A stretch of 64,000 nucleotides of DNA from Pyrrhosoma nymphula (GCA_963573305.1 OY754331.1:15410868-15474867); one strand, 5' to 3'; counted from the first letter of the stretch, positions 32,890 to 44,642 are shown. A program made the numbers and translations. The notes: generated by a model from the sequence alone, not told the origin.

Positions 32890-33596
32890 AAAATATTACG
32901 CTAATTAACCAAAATATTACACTAATCATGAGACATTATTCATTTGGCGTATACAATCAAGGAAACGGGGATTTCTTAATTTTTTAAAAATACTCTCTTT
33001 TAGGAAAAATCACGCGGGAGAAAACTCATAGCTTCATTTCCATTTCGTTTGCGGTCGAAAAGTACGATTGGTGTATGTACCTTGGGATGTTCCATCTCTA
33101 TGTATCGGTGACTCTCCATTTGCTCTTCCATTATCATAACAAAACCTTCCTTCACAATTCAATTGACGGCTACGTCGAGGCTTCCTACAATGCTTTCATT
33201 TCGCCAGGACAGTCCTCAAAAATCGCGCCGGAATTCTTTGGTTTTATCAGCACTGAGTAGTTGAAGCTGCTTTTAAACCTATTTTTTTATTTTTAATCAC
33301 ATTAGGCTTGGTCTTCTTAATCCTAAGCGAACCCATCCATTATTCTCTCTTCACGCCCACGCTCGGTTCATTGGTACCGGCAGGGAGTTATCCATTTTGT
33401 TCCAACCTCAACGCGCACTGAACCATGTTACTCTACTGATCATGGTGCGCGCGAAATAATAGAAAAACCACACACAGTTTTTATGTCAAAGGAAAAGTTT
33501 TGGGTAAAACCTCGAACGGTGTATTTGGAAGTGTCTTAATACGTCTCTGCGAACTCAATACGTTTCTCAAGTTATGCATATGTCCTTTCCTGTTTA
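32329..33596. other. Unassigned interval with (AT)n
   Basis: An (AT)n microsatellite lies at about 32855-32887. ORFs up to 69 codons are unsupported. A 50-bp stretch near 33347 (CTTCACGCC, ATTGGTACC) recurs weakly near 34204. Confidence 0.45.
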
Positions 33597-34181
33597 AGGT
33601 AGTTTGAGCGAAAATTCACTTCACCTAGAATTTGATGAATTTAGCCTCATTTTAAAAAACAACTCTCATCTTTCCAATGGTATCAAAATATCAACCCCTT
33701 GCAGAACTACTTTTCGAGCAATTTGCCAGTAAATATAAGCTGTTCTACATGGGATACATTATGGCTGAGCGCTCCAGAGGGAGAATATTGAAGGAAATAG
33801 GAATTTATAACACCTAGATTTCGTCAAAAAACTAACGGTGTATAGATTGCATATTTTCTCAACTATTTATAAAAAATTAATCTATTACTCACCACAGTAG
33901 CTTTTACAGAATCGCAAAAAAACCTGCTGTTTTGAAGGGTTTTCAGCCGTTCGGCAGGAAAAATGAGTCAAGTTAGAGACTTATGTAGCTTTATTTATTT
34001 AATTACTGAGATTTTAGGCATATATAACTATATATTTGCGCCATAAATATTATAATATTTATTTCGTACTTCTTACAGACGTTGAAATCTAAGAATAAAA
34101 TTTGAATATGGTCTCCTCCAAAGATTATAATACACAGGGTCTCCACTATGACTAGGGATCTATCTCGCTCAAACCACTTAG
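33597..34181 (-). mobile_element. TTAA-flanked MITE (Rpt3), copy 1
   Basis: About 585 bp matching 42925-43488 in reverse orientation. The end at 33597 reads TTTAAGGTAGTTTGAGCG; the other end is CGCTCAAACCACTTAG, where TTAA has become TTAG. No ORF of its own. Confidence 0.85.
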
Positions 34182-35244
34182 AGTACATTTCCTTTTCCCG
34201 CTTCACGCCGCCGTTCAATGCATTGGTACCAACGGCGCCTTCTCCATTAAAAACAAACCTCTTTGTTCTCAACACACACTTTGTTGACCAAAAAGACCAA
34301 ATGAAACTCATATTTCCTACAATTCTAGGAACCCTCTCGTCTTTCACAAACTGTCCAGCTGACAGGATGATGAGTTTCAAAGATCGCTACAGGACGACAG
34401 TACACCTTGCCTAATTGCATAGTTACAGTAATTGAGAAAGCCTGTAATGGTTACTATCAGGCCTTGTGGATAAAGGTATGTATTGTACTAACTTGCATCG
34501 TCATCATAATTTCACACATTTGCTTAAATTTTAGCATTATAGTCTCATTGAATTAATTAAAATATTTTTTTTTAACTATTGAAAAATCATGCAATTCTGA
34601 GGTAACAGGCGTTGGAACCGCCCGTATATGATTTGAGTTGGTATAGAATGACCCCCATGAGAAAAGCCCACTTTGTCCAGGAATTAAAACTATGGACATT
34701 TGACCGTTCGGATAAATGCGCAGACCACCGAACAAAGCAGACTTTGAGATCCTTAGTTATTTGTATATGATGTATTAGAAATGAGTCGAATGTGGAGGTC
34801 TTGTTGGGGCAGAGCGATTGCTTTGTTGCTTTTTATAGGGCGACCGACAACTCAGTATAAGATGTTAACTGAGCTCCCATTGTGTATGTCTACAGTGGCA
34901 GAATCTTCCACCACTTTAACAGTTCATTAAGTCTCCCCGTGACTGAGAATGAATCAGGGTATAAAGCTAGTTTTCAATTTTCTGCAAAACTTCCAGTTTA
35001 GAATGAAGTAGCGAAAGCACCCGGCGCCGCAAGGACATTAACTAATTATTAATGCGGTGTTTGTTGACAAATATTCGTAAAAATCGAGACGACTTGAACC
35101 TGGATAAATTAGAACAATAATTGTTTTGGTAAAGCACTATAATAGCTTAAATCTTCGCATGCCATTAATCATCATAATTATTTTATGCCGAAATGAATCT
35201 TGATGAGATATCCAATTGGAGAAAAACAGAAAATGAACCAACGA
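34182..35244. other. Unassigned interval
   Basis: No gene supported. An 88-codon plus frame at 34148-34414 partly overlaps the MITE, and a 60-codon minus frame lies at 34553. Confidence 0.45.
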
Positions 35245-35927
35245 AATGTTAGTGCAGCGAAGATCGGCAAGATACGTTATAGGCCGTTACGATAATCTCG
35301 TTAGCATTACTGACCTTTTTCAGCAACTGGGGTGGAAAGCACATTCAGACCGTCGATTACAATTTAGACTCAATCTATTATGTAAGTTCCAAACTGGTCT
35401 ATTCTTGGACGACGTTGATAATATTTTACGGGATCCGACAAACTACGGTAGATCAGATCATGAGAATAAAATTAGGGAACTAGAATGCAGAACGGACAGA
35501 TTTAAAATGTCATTTTTCCCACGAACGATAAGGGACCATAACAGCTGCCAATGAGACTTTTAACTAGGCTTGTCGTTAGGCAGTGTAGCTCTTAGTAGTA
35601 GTAGTACTCCGTAATACTTGAATCCTCTTCTGTTACCTAATACTAACAGCACGCCTTGCATGTTTTCTACATAAGTCTTGAGTCTCTGTCCATTTGTGTA
35701 GTTGCAAAATACATATATAATAACGGTCCCTCTCCTTTGTGATAATATCTGTAGTATAGGCTCATGCTTGTGAGGCTTCGCCTCGTGAAAAGCATTAGCG
35801 ATTTATTCTAATGCATAATAAGTCGTAGTTACACTAACTTTAGGGTATAGTGTATTGCATGCTGGTGACTACTCACCCCCTGCCACACACCCCTGAGTTG
35901 TCTTGCAGGGTATTTCGTAGATGTAGG
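35245..35927 (+). mobile_element. CR1-like family A 3' end, with longest ORF piece
   Basis: Open frame 35245-35554 (QRRSARYVIGRYDN, ITDLFQQLGWKAHSDRR, FFPRTIRDHNSCQ-stop) encodes the C-terminal end of the RT ORF. The complete UTR with hairpin and a GTAGATGTAGG tail follows. The most informative family A coding fragment in the window. Confidence 0.92.
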
Positions 35928-36640
35928 TACCGTAGCCAATCTTACCTGTACCGCCTCATGACCGAAATTCTTGGATTATCCTGTCACTTCCACAGCTGCG
36001 TTATTTGTACTGATGTATAAAATAGTTAGTCAGCAATAATCTCAAACACCTCCTACCCCGATGAATAGTTAGCCCCTAGGGTGCGTGCTTGGGAGGTGGC
36101 TCTCGTATGATATTGGGAATCTCCCATGACGTGCTATAAGTCAATCCCTTGATTTTTCATCTGTCCCCAGTGAAAGTTTATGGCTGATGACTCGAATGGG
36201 GTATGGAATCGAACAGTGGAAATAGAGAATCCACAAAAGGTGCCGTGGGAGATGTTAGGGGCTGATGATAACGCTCCCGAGCCGAGAGTGGGCTAATAAG
36301 GAGCGGTGCGACGACAGCAGGAGAGAGGAAGTGCTCTCCGCTCCGGAGTGCAGAGAGCACCTCTTATATCCACACCGATCCAAAGCCACTGGCGCCACCA
36401 CTCTTCTGCGAAGCGAAAGGAACGGTGCGTTAAAAAACGATAGGACTAGAAACAAGGAAACATTACGTGAAAAGATTCGTGTGGTACGTGGCACTCTGTG
36501 GATCGGAAGCATGAACCACTGGGAAAGGAGACCAGAAATGATTAAAGGTATTCGAAACCTGGTATTGGAGCTAATTAATTATGCTGAAGAGCAAATGGAT
36601 GGATAACAGAAGAAACTAAGAAGTTTGCGTAGGAGTAAAA
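35928..36640. other. Unassigned, with 113-codon frame
   Basis: The plus frame 36265-36606 is Arg/Glu-rich without a recognised domain. It directly precedes an RTE-like tail but does not itself look like that family. Confidence 0.35.
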
Positions 36641-36885
36641 AACGAAAAGAACGTATTGCAAACTATAGAGCAAAGGAATACCAGATGGATCAGGCACACC
36701 ATGAGTGTCTCAATGAGTTTGAGAAGAATATAACTGAAGGAAAAATATAGCGAAGAGTCCCGAGAGGAAGACCAAGAAATAAATTCATGGACCAATTAAA
36801 GAGGAAAGTACATAGGAAGAAGTACTTATCATGGAGTAGTAAGGGAACTAGCTTTAGATAGGGAAGGGCTGCAGTCTAAGGACTG
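36641..36885 (+). pseudogene. RTE-like RT C-terminal tail, type 4
   Basis: Frames on the plus strand read RRVPRGRPRNKFMDQLKRK and, after a shift, VVRELALDREGLQSKD then stop. The GRPR basic motif followed by an LALDRE segment and terminal stop is typical of RTE-like protein ends. Short, frameshifted, inactive. Confidence 0.7.
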
Positions 36886-37200
36886 AGTGAGCAATGATGA
36901 CGAAACACGATTATCGTATCCCATTGAATTAGGGATCCGGAGTGGATTCTCAATTATATTTGTTGTTCCGATGCAGAGTAATATTGGAGTGGACAGGGAG
37001 GTTTCCTTAGCTATAACTTAAAGCAGCTTATTTGCAAAAGTACATGATGTATGCGTCTTGCTTTTCATGTTTTACACTAATTTCTTATACTACAGTGCAT
37101 GCAAATCATAGTGTGTTTTAAGTTCATGAAGTTACCGTTTTGAAAACCATTGGCTAAGATATTTTCTAGCGCTGCTGCACACCATTAAGTTAATCGTCTT
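36886..37200. other. Unassigned interval
   Basis: No gene or repeat recognised. Confidence 0.5.
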
Positions 37201-37208
37201 TCAATGCA

Positions 37209-38660
37209 TTGATCGTAGGTTTGAGACTCAGGGAAGAGATGAGAACTCCTCCGGGAGCAGGCAGCGAGCAGCGGGCAGATGTTGTGGAGAAGGGTGAAGA
37301 TGGTTTGGACGGCGGTGTGTGCGTTGAAGAGGCAGATGGCGGTGAAGGGGAGTACAAGGAGGAAGAGGAGGATGACGAGGGGACTTGCGGAGTTGAAGGA
37401 GCGGGCATGGATGCAGAAGGAGGTGTGGGGGAAGCGTTGGAAGGGAACAGTGGAGACGAAGATATGGGTGTGGGGGTGGAGGGGGATTTGGAGTCAAGCG
37501 AAGAATCAAATTTGGGGGCAATGGGGGAGGGGGGATTCGAAGATTTTTTCCGAGAATGGTGGGAAACCATCTTTTTGCCAAGAATGGTTTTGGAGCTGAG
37601 ATGCTTCCTAGGATAGGAAGGACCGGACGTTCCAAATGGACGATGGCAATTTGCCACCAAAGCCGGAGTAAGGTTCGTAATCTATTTTTTGCACTCACAT
37701 CCCGTCTGTGGCCCCCCTTTATTGCTAATAGAAGATGAAATTACCTCCATATTTTCTATGATGTATCCTAAATTCATTCCTTTAAAACGTTACCACTAAC
37801 GCACACAGCACTGACTGCATCCCCTTGGAATGGATGAAGAAGGAGCGGGCATGGAAGCAGAAGGAGGTGTGGATGAAGAGTAGGAAGGGAACAGTGGAGA
37901 TGAAGACATTAGTGTGGGGGTGGAGGGGGATTTGGATATAGAAGATGCAGGTATGAGTGAGGGGGTGGAGTCAAGCGAAGAATCGGATTTGGGGGCAATG
38001 GGGGAGAGGGGATTTGAAGAATTTTTTCGAGAATGGTGGGCAACCATCACGAAACGCATTGCATTCCTCGAGGAGGATGACGAGGAGACTTGCGGAGCAG
38101 AAGGAGCGGGAATGGATGAAGAAGGAGCGGGAATGGATGCAGAAGGAGCGGGAATGGATGCAGAAGATAAATAGATAGATAAACATCTCTATTGGGGCGA
38201 GATTGAGACTTTAAAAGCCCCTTCTTCCATCTAACCCCTAAATGAGGTGTGGATGAAGAGTTGGGAGGGAACAGTGGAGATGAAGATATGAGTGAGGGGG
38301 TGAGGGAGTCAAGCGAAGAGTCGAATTTAGGGGCAATGGGGGAGGGGGGATTTGCGGAATTTTTTCGAGAATGGTGGGCAACCATCTTTTTGCCAAGAAT
38401 GGTGATGGAGCTAAGATGCTTACTAGGATAGGAAGGACCGGACGTGCGCAATTCCAAATGGACGATGGCAATTTGCCACCAAAGCCGTAGTAAGGTACGT
38501 AATATATTTTTTGCACTCACATCCCGTCTGTGGCCCCCCTTTATTGGTAATAGATGATGACATTACCTACATCTTTTCTATGATGTATCCTAAATTCATT
38601 CCTTTAAAATCGTACCACTAACGCACTAACACACTCAGCACTGACCGCATCCCCTTGGCA
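37209..38660. repeat. Locally triplicated block with acidic or Ser/Pro-rich frames
   Basis: The segment about 37440-37830 recurs at about 38250-38660 at high identity, and a shorter version lies at 37840-38085. Plus-strand frames (37209-37616, 37914-38174, 38249-38431) are Glu/Gly-rich and share ESSEES followed by LGAMGE and FFREWW. The minus strand is also open (37190-37660, 38047-38520), Ser/Pro-rich, sharing HHSRKNS and IAPKFDSSLDS. Which strand, if either, codes is unresolved. The copies differ by a 7-nt insertion near 38431, downstream of the plus-strand stop. Confidence 0.7.
38099..38165 (+). repeat. 21-bp tandem repeat, about 3 copies
   Basis: Unit AAGGAGCGGGAATGGATGCA(G), in frame with the plus-strand EGAGMDA/E repeats. 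Confidence 0.9.
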
Positions 38661-39565
38661 GGCTGACTGAGCAACTCTTCGTATCCTGAGAATATCGCGT
38701 ATGACTATGCTATTATGACATCGTATCTCTTCTTTTATTTTAAAATGTTCACCAACCTCCCTCAGCTGCTTTTTCCGAAATTCATTATGACGGAAGCGTG
38801 ATACGGAAATAGTTTAAAACTTTTATGATGTTTCTTCTTGCAAAGATGTGAAGTTTAAGCCATTTTGCATTTGAAACTAATGAGTTTATACTTATGAAAT
38901 TTCGGTTCACGCAATAAGCAAAAGACTGCATATATATTTTCTCTTGCTTACTTGAAACATATGTTTTTTGAAAATACACTAAAACAAAGCGAGGTGTTAT
39001 ACATCGAAACCTTTTCATGTAGCTGAAATATATATTAATTTCCCATGAAATTGTGACACAGCGCTTGAAGCACGCTATGTTTCCTGCTTCCTGGCTTCCT
39101 GTTTAAACCAAGTTTGATTTAGTTTGACACCAACGCACCAGGGAAATTACTGTTAATACATAAAAGTCAATAGGTTAAAGTTTTGTCGGGAGACTTTATT
39201 GCCCCTTAGTGCACGTGTTAATGTGCTGTGCTCAAATTATTGCGCCGTTTTGAAGTGCACACTTACCGAAGAATGGATATTTTCACCTGGAAATATGAAA
39301 ATGAACAAGTCCTGGTACTTCATAATTTCGGTTTTTTTTTCATACCTTCCAAGTCAGTAAACCTCGGAGAAGCAGCACTCGGATGATCCCAGACGGTGCC
39401 ACGAAATATCCCGAACCAAAATTCGAGCCAAGAGAAAGGGAAGAAACTTCACCTGGGCTCAGCTCACAAACACCAACAAGATTTGTTAGTGATATTAATT
39501 AAATATCTTTTTATATTAATGTATCTGTGAGTTGAGTTAATTAGTTAAAATAATAAGAATTAGTA
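38661..39565. other. Unassigned; right end may be a copia 5' LTR
   Basis: No gene. If the primer binding site at 39566 is genuine, the preceding few hundred bases should be the LTR, but no second copy is present in the window to confirm it. Confidence 0.4.
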
Positions 39566-39578
39566 GGTTATGGGCCCA
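39566..39578 (+). other. Copia-type primer binding site
   Basis: GGTTATGGGCCCA is complementary to the anticodon-arm region of initiator methionine tRNA. Copia elements use this cleaved half-tRNA as primer. It lies 60 bp upstream of the gag start. Confidence 0.75.
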
Positions 39579-39637
39579 AAAAAACCTATAATTTGTTGGG
39601 AAGCGTCCCATTGAGAATTGCCAAAGACTAAGGCAAG

Positions 39638-40513
39638 ATGGATCTGGTAAAGCACATTAAGCCTCTCACCGGTGAAGCAGATTGGCCGTTGTGGGAAAAG
39701 AAAATTCGTGATTTACTGGATTACCACGAAGGTGCTCTAGACGTCATTGATAAGAGGTTAGTCAAACAAGCCGCATGAAATGACGGAGGTTTAGATGCAC
39801 AAAATACAGCGCCAAAGGCGAATAGCAATTTGTTTCGTAAGGAGAATAGTTACACCAAGTCCATGATCGCAAGCTCTGTGACAAATTCAGTATACCAGAA
39901 GATAATGGAGGACACTGCTTGAAGGTACTCTTCGAAGTAACAAGTAAGGATCAGTTGTTTAAGTTTTACACTGATTTATTTGCTTTTAATTGGAATACAG
40001 GAGATGATGTCTCCACGCACGTTGCCAAATTGAAGAGCTTGTGGAACGAAATGAACATGGGTCTCAAACCCAAGGGTGAGAATGAGATGCCTGATTTAAT
40101 TTTAATATGTAAAGTGTTGTACCTTTTACCGAACACCTTCGAGACGTTCAAATCAAGTTAGATGTTGCTGATCAAGTACGAGGCGAAGAATTTTGACGAA
40201 TTGACTACGCAGCTTTGTATGTTCGAGAGGAACCTCAGGAAGAATGCAGATAGTGAGAAATTTGCTCAAGAGGCCCTCGTAGTCAAACCAGAAAAGCAGG
40301 AGAGGGAAAGTTCCTTAAATTAGGGTGCTAAAACTTCTAGAAAATAAGACATCTGCAATTATTGCAAGAAAATAGTCAATTGGGTGAAAGATTGGAGAAA
40401 ATGGATTGCAGATGGAAAACCAGCAAAGAAGAGTGCCGCAAATGTTGCACAAAGAAAATTAGTCAACACCGTCTGTGCTCTGAGTTTGGAATGCAGTGAA
40501 GCGTCGAATTACG
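39638..40513 (+). pseudogene. Copia gag relic with ruined zinc knuckle
   Basis: Starts with ATG at 39638 and reads LVKHIKPLTGEADWPLWEKK, the usual copia gag opening. A stop falls at codon 47 (39776-39778) and a frameshift near 39918. The frame continues with LKSLWNEMNMGLKPKG and LLPNTFETFKSS, typical of the gag helical domain. The CX2CX4HX4C knuckle is at 40354-40395 but reads CNYCKKIVNWVKDW: both the histidine and the last cysteine are replaced. Gag would package element RNA. This copy is dead, and the protease, integrase and RT regions are not found downstream. Confidence 0.87.
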
Positions 40514-40719
40514 CCAGGGATACGTGCTGAAGGAGTTTGACGAACAAACATCGAAACGACGTAAAATGAAACCAGATTTCTGTGACTGCTTTAATTCAAT
40601 TATTTGCCAAGGCTAAACATGACTGTGGTAGGCTTCCCTTGGAAGAAGTTTTTAATGCTCGCACTCATGGTGAAGTAGAATAATTTGTACTTTTCTAAAA
40701 TATATAATTAGTACGACAC
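40514..40719. other. Unassigned, downstream of copia gag
   Basis: No pol domain recognised; the copia element appears truncated here. Confidence 0.45.
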
Positions 40720-40790
40720 GTTTCGCCGATTTACGTTATCGTCAGGTACAGAATGTTTACATCGCCGATATACGGCATCGTCATTTTTTC
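40720..40790 (-). repeat. Tandem hammerhead-like units
   Basis: Two diverged copies of a CTGACGAT...CGGCGAAAC-type unit on the minus strand (40720-40745 and about 40755-40785). The second retains a GCCG/CGGC stem but has lost the GAAAC box. They resemble the CTGATGA...GAAAC motifs elsewhere in the window. Confidence 0.4.
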
Positions 40791-40986
40791 GCCTTCGTTC
40801 AAAAACAAATAAATTTTAAAAACAATTAAATTTTAATTACTATTACGATAGAACTAACTCTTAGATCAGAAAAAAAATATTGAAGTTGTGATGAAGCCCT
40901 GTGACTATGCTTGAATTTCGGAATGTACATTCCATTTTTCTCCAATACCTACCCACTTTTATTACACGCAACTCTGCTTGTTACCT
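40791..40986. other. Unassigned interval
   Basis: No recognisable feature. Confidence 0.5.
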
Positions 40987-41167
40987 GGGGAGCTATTCTG
41001 TACGGACTCGGAATTACCGACCCTCGACAGAGACGGAATTTTGATGTCACAGCCAGGAACATTTAAAATAGAGCCATTCAAAAGTTGATATTTGTCGAGG
41101 GCTTTGACGTTACATCCACGAGTTTTCCGATGTTCGACTGCGTCAAGTCCTTACGGAATAAGGCCCC
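40987..41167. mobile_element. Small MITE (Rpt5), copy 2
   Basis: 181 bp aligned to 6732-6914; ends GGGGAGCTATTCTGTA and the complement of GGGGCCTTATTCCGTA. Confidence 0.7.
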
Positions 41168-41469
41168 TGGGCAATTACAGTTGAACAGCAATGTACGTGG
41201 CTTACGAATTTAACATTCTATTACATGAAAATAACTGCTCTTATGTATTGGCCAAACTTTTGCGAACGTGGTTTTTTTTTAATTTATGACGTCGCCGCTA
41301 TGCATCAAAGAAGACCTTCCATTGCTGTCGATGATTCTACTATTCCATGCCTTGGTGGCCCATAGGCGAGCAGACGGAGCGGAAGTCTGGCAACAGTGTT
41401 CTCCACTAGACCCGCGCTGTGGACGAACTATAAGTGGAACGCTGTATAGTGTGCCCGTCATCTAGACAG

Positions 41470-41960
41470 CCCGAGAGGTGGACATTGGAGGGGAAAGGGG
41501 GGAGTGGGGAGGGGTGGACTCGTACTTGGGCGAGGAGTAGGATGGGGAGACCCTCCATCCCCTCCCCTCTCTCTCGCTGGTCCATCATCATCATCATCAT
41601 CCCAGAAGAGCGGAGTCGAGGCTGAAAAGGAGGGGAAGATGAGGGAGTCGAGGGGAGGGGAGGGGAGGTTCGTCCGTCTACCCCCCCTCTAAACCCTCCC
41701 CCTCCTTCCCAACTGAGGGGAGGGGAAGCAGCCCTCCCCTCCTTCCCTCCCCTCCGTTGCCCAGGTGAGGTGGACGCATAGTAGCGCAGGTTTCTCTATA
41801 TCCCCTTCTCCCCTCCCCCCCCCCGAACCTCACACTCCTTCCTTCCCACAATTCCGTGGGCGCCGCGGGTCCCCCTCGTCCTCTCCTCCAAGCATCTCAC
41901 TCCCTTCCACATCACCTCCTTCCAACTCTCTCTCCCTCTCCATCCCCGATCATAAAAATG
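41470..41960. repeat. Purine-rich then pyrimidine-rich low-complexity tract
   Basis: GGGGAGG-type sequence to about 41740, then CCTCCC-type. A (CAT)6 run lies at 41585-41602. ORFs here on both strands (41434-41692, 41765-42076) are low-complexity. Confidence 0.75.
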
Positions 41961-42084
41961 GATTAATTGTAATTTTATTCGTACTCTGGCAACTTATGGA
42001 AAAAACGTGTCCTCTCTTTGAAATGAACAAGAATATCATCCATTGCCTCGCTATTATTTTATCCAATTTAAAGTAGTTAGGAGG

Positions 42085-42635
42085 GATATAGTTACCCAGT
42101 CTTATTGGAGACCATATTCGATTTTTAGTTTTTAATTTTAGCGTCTGTAAGAAGTATGAATGACATATTGTAATATTAATGGTGCAAAAATATAGAAATA
42201 TATGTTTTTGGCATTCTCTGTAATGAAATTAATATGTCGACTTAGGTCTATAACTTGACTCATTTTTTCACGTAACGGTCAAACACCTTCACAACAGTAA
42301 GTTTTTTGTGATACTGTAAAAATTACTTCGTTAAGTAATTGATTAATTTTTATAAATGGTTGATAAAGCATACAAACTACACACGGTTATTTTAATCGAA
42401 ATCTAGGTGTTATAAAGTCCTAATTTTTTCAATGTATTCCCTCTGGAGCGCACAGCCGTAATCTATCCCATGTAAAACAGCTCATATTTTCACGCAAATT
42501 GCTCGAAAATTAGTTCGGCAACTGGTTAGTATTTTGATATCATGGAAATGATGAGTTTTTTTTTAATTTAAATGAGGTCAAATTCAACAAATTGTCGGTG
42601 GTGTGATATATTTCGCTCAAACTACCTTAATTCGA
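42085..42635 (+). mobile_element. TTAA-flanked MITE (Rpt3), copy 2 (diverged)
   Basis: Right end CGCTCAAACTACCTTAA is intact; the left end is decayed. The interior aligns throughout with copy 3, 290 bp to the right in the same orientation. Confidence 0.83.
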
Positions 42636-42924
42636 TAGGGATGGCTCTGCATTCGGCTCGCACAGAGTGTTCGTTACAAATACATACGTCGGAAATTCTG
42701 TGTTTTTTGTACCGAAATTATTTCGCCGCAGCCGAGGTTAAATTGTAAGCGAGAGCTTTCCATTCGATGAGTTGTATTTGAACTCCAATCGGGGCAAAGC
42801 GAACACGAATGAGGTGCTTCGGGTACATTTTCAATATTCTTCCTAATGGTTATTATCTACTCTGTTGGTGCACAATGCTCAAGGTCGAATATGTAGCAAA
42901 AATTTTAGAAATTCGTTGGAATGC
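42636..42924. other. Spacer between two Rpt3 copies
   Basis: Nothing recognised. Confidence 0.5.
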
Positions 42925-43488
42925 TTAAGGTGGTTTGAGCGAGTTAGATCCCTAGTCATAGCGGAGACCATATTCAAATTTTATTCTTTGATTTCAGCAT
43001 CTGTAAGAAGTACGAAATAAATATTGTAATATTAATGGCGCAAAGATATTGTTATATATGCCCATAAATCTCGGTAATTATATAAATAAAGCTACAAAAG
43101 TCTCTAACTTGACTCATTTTTTCCCGCCGAACGGCTGAAAACCCTTCAAACCGGCAGGTTTTTTTGCGATTCTGTAAAAGTTACTGTGGTGAGTAATAGA
43201 TTATTTTTTATAAATAGTTGAGAAAACATGCAATCTATACACCGTTAGTTTTTTGACGAAATCTAGGCGTTATAAATTCCTATTTCCTTCAATATTCTCC
43301 CTCTGGAGCGCTCAGCCATAATGTATCCCATGTAAAACAGCTTATATTTGTAGGCAAATTGCTCGAAAAATAGTTCGGCAAGGGGTTGATATTTATATAT
43401 CATTGGAAAGATGAGAGTTGTTTCTTTAAAATGAGGCTAAATTCATCAAATTTTAGGTGAAGTGATTTTTCGCTCAAACTACCTTAAA
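42925..43488 (+). mobile_element. TTAA-flanked MITE (Rpt3), copy 3
   Basis: About 560 bp with TTAAGGTGGTTTGAGCGA at the left and CGCTCAAACTACCTTAA at the right: 14-16-bp inverted repeats abutting TTAA on both sides. The best-preserved copy. Confidence 0.88.
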
Positions 43489-43840
43489 CAGGAAAGTTTT
43501 TTTTTACTAAAAAGTAATTGAAGCAAACACAAGCCTATCCCACGATCTGTTTCCAAATCTCCAGCGTCTAATGCTCTGGGAATGTGGGCGGGATTACGAT
43601 CCACGTTTCCTGCCGTCGCGGAAACTTTTACCCTAAACCACCCCCCCCCCCTAAAGCATCCTCCCCTTATTATCCCCCCCTCCGCCTTCATTCCGAATTC
43701 ACCCCCCCCCCTCCACACAACCACTCCATTCTTATTCCTCTTCATCTTCTGGTCCTCGTCGAATGCTTTCCTCTCAAACCTCTTCTCGCTCGTCCAAGGA
43801 GACTGGAGAGACGCGCGCCAGGGAGAGCCCATCCATGCAA
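43489..43840. other. C-rich unassigned interval
   Basis: Runs of C around 43635-43710. The 105-126-codon ORFs on both strands overlap one another and look compositional. Confidence 0.45.
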
Positions 43841-44642
43841 GGTCGTTCGATATCTCCATCGTTTCCTCCTTCGATACCTCACTGCGCGTCGTTCTAACTG
43901 ACTAGCGAGTTACTTTTCTGGGAATCGCAACCAACAGTCATTTTCCTCCAATGAGTTATTACATTCGAGTCATAAAAAAATAGGCCGTTCGATATCTCGA
44001 TCGTTTCCTACTTCGATACTTCGGTGCACGTTGTTTTAACTGACTAGTGAGTTACTTTTCTGGTGATCGAAACCAACAGTCTTTGTCCTCCAAGCAGTTA
44101 TGACATTCGAGTAATCAAAAGTAAAGCGGCGATTTCACACAGGAGTTACCTCCTATATGATCGATTTATATCCAGTCGACTATGATTTTCGACTCTACTT
44201 GGAACCACAACTAGAATGGTGGTTACTCCGTCCAAGTATCGAATTTCGCCACTTTCGATGGAGAAACTCCTATAGGTAGGTAGGTATGATACAAGTCCAA
44301 GTTTCACCTTCCAAGTGGACTCGTATAGGAGTCTACTCCTGGTTGTAATCGCCGCTTAAAGGTCGTTCGATATCTCGACCGTTTCCTTCTTCGATAATTC
44401 AGTGCACGTTGTTTCACTGACTAGCGAGTTAATTTTCTGGCGATCGAAACCAACAGCATTTATCCTCTAGTGAGTTATTTTATTCGAGTCACAAAAAATA
44501 TGGTCATTCGACATCTCGATCGTTTCCTCCTTCGATACTTCAGTGCATGTTGTTTCAATGACTAGCGAGTTATTTTTCAGGCGATCGCAACCAATAGTAT
44601 TTGTCCTCCAATGAGTTATTACAATCGAGTCATTAGAAAAAA
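43841..44642 (+). repeat. Satellite of about 142-bp units, four copies
   Basis: Units begin with GGTCGTTCGATATCTC-type sequence at 43841, 43983, 44361 and 44502; a partial start is at 44643. Spacing is 142, 378 (142 plus a 236-bp insert), 141 and 141. Units are diverged (roughly 85-90% alike by eye), so the array is not recently homogenised. Confidence 0.9.
44125..44356. mobile_element. 232-bp MITE in the satellite, TAA target duplication
   Basis: Ends AGCGGCGATT and the complement AATCGCCGCT, with a second inverted block AGGAGT...ACTCCTATA inside. TAA on both sides (44122-44124, 44357-44359) fits the 3-bp TWA duplication of PIF/Harbinger elements. Removal restores the satellite period. Confidence 0.87.

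Noticed and set aside
37209..37616. A confident acidic protein gene
   Set aside because: The opposite strand is equally open and the composition is repetitive; coding strand cannot be decided by eye.
43479..43905. Overlapping 105-126-codon ORFs
   Set aside because: Frames overlap on both strands in a C-rich tract; no motif; part overlaps the MITE end and the satellite.
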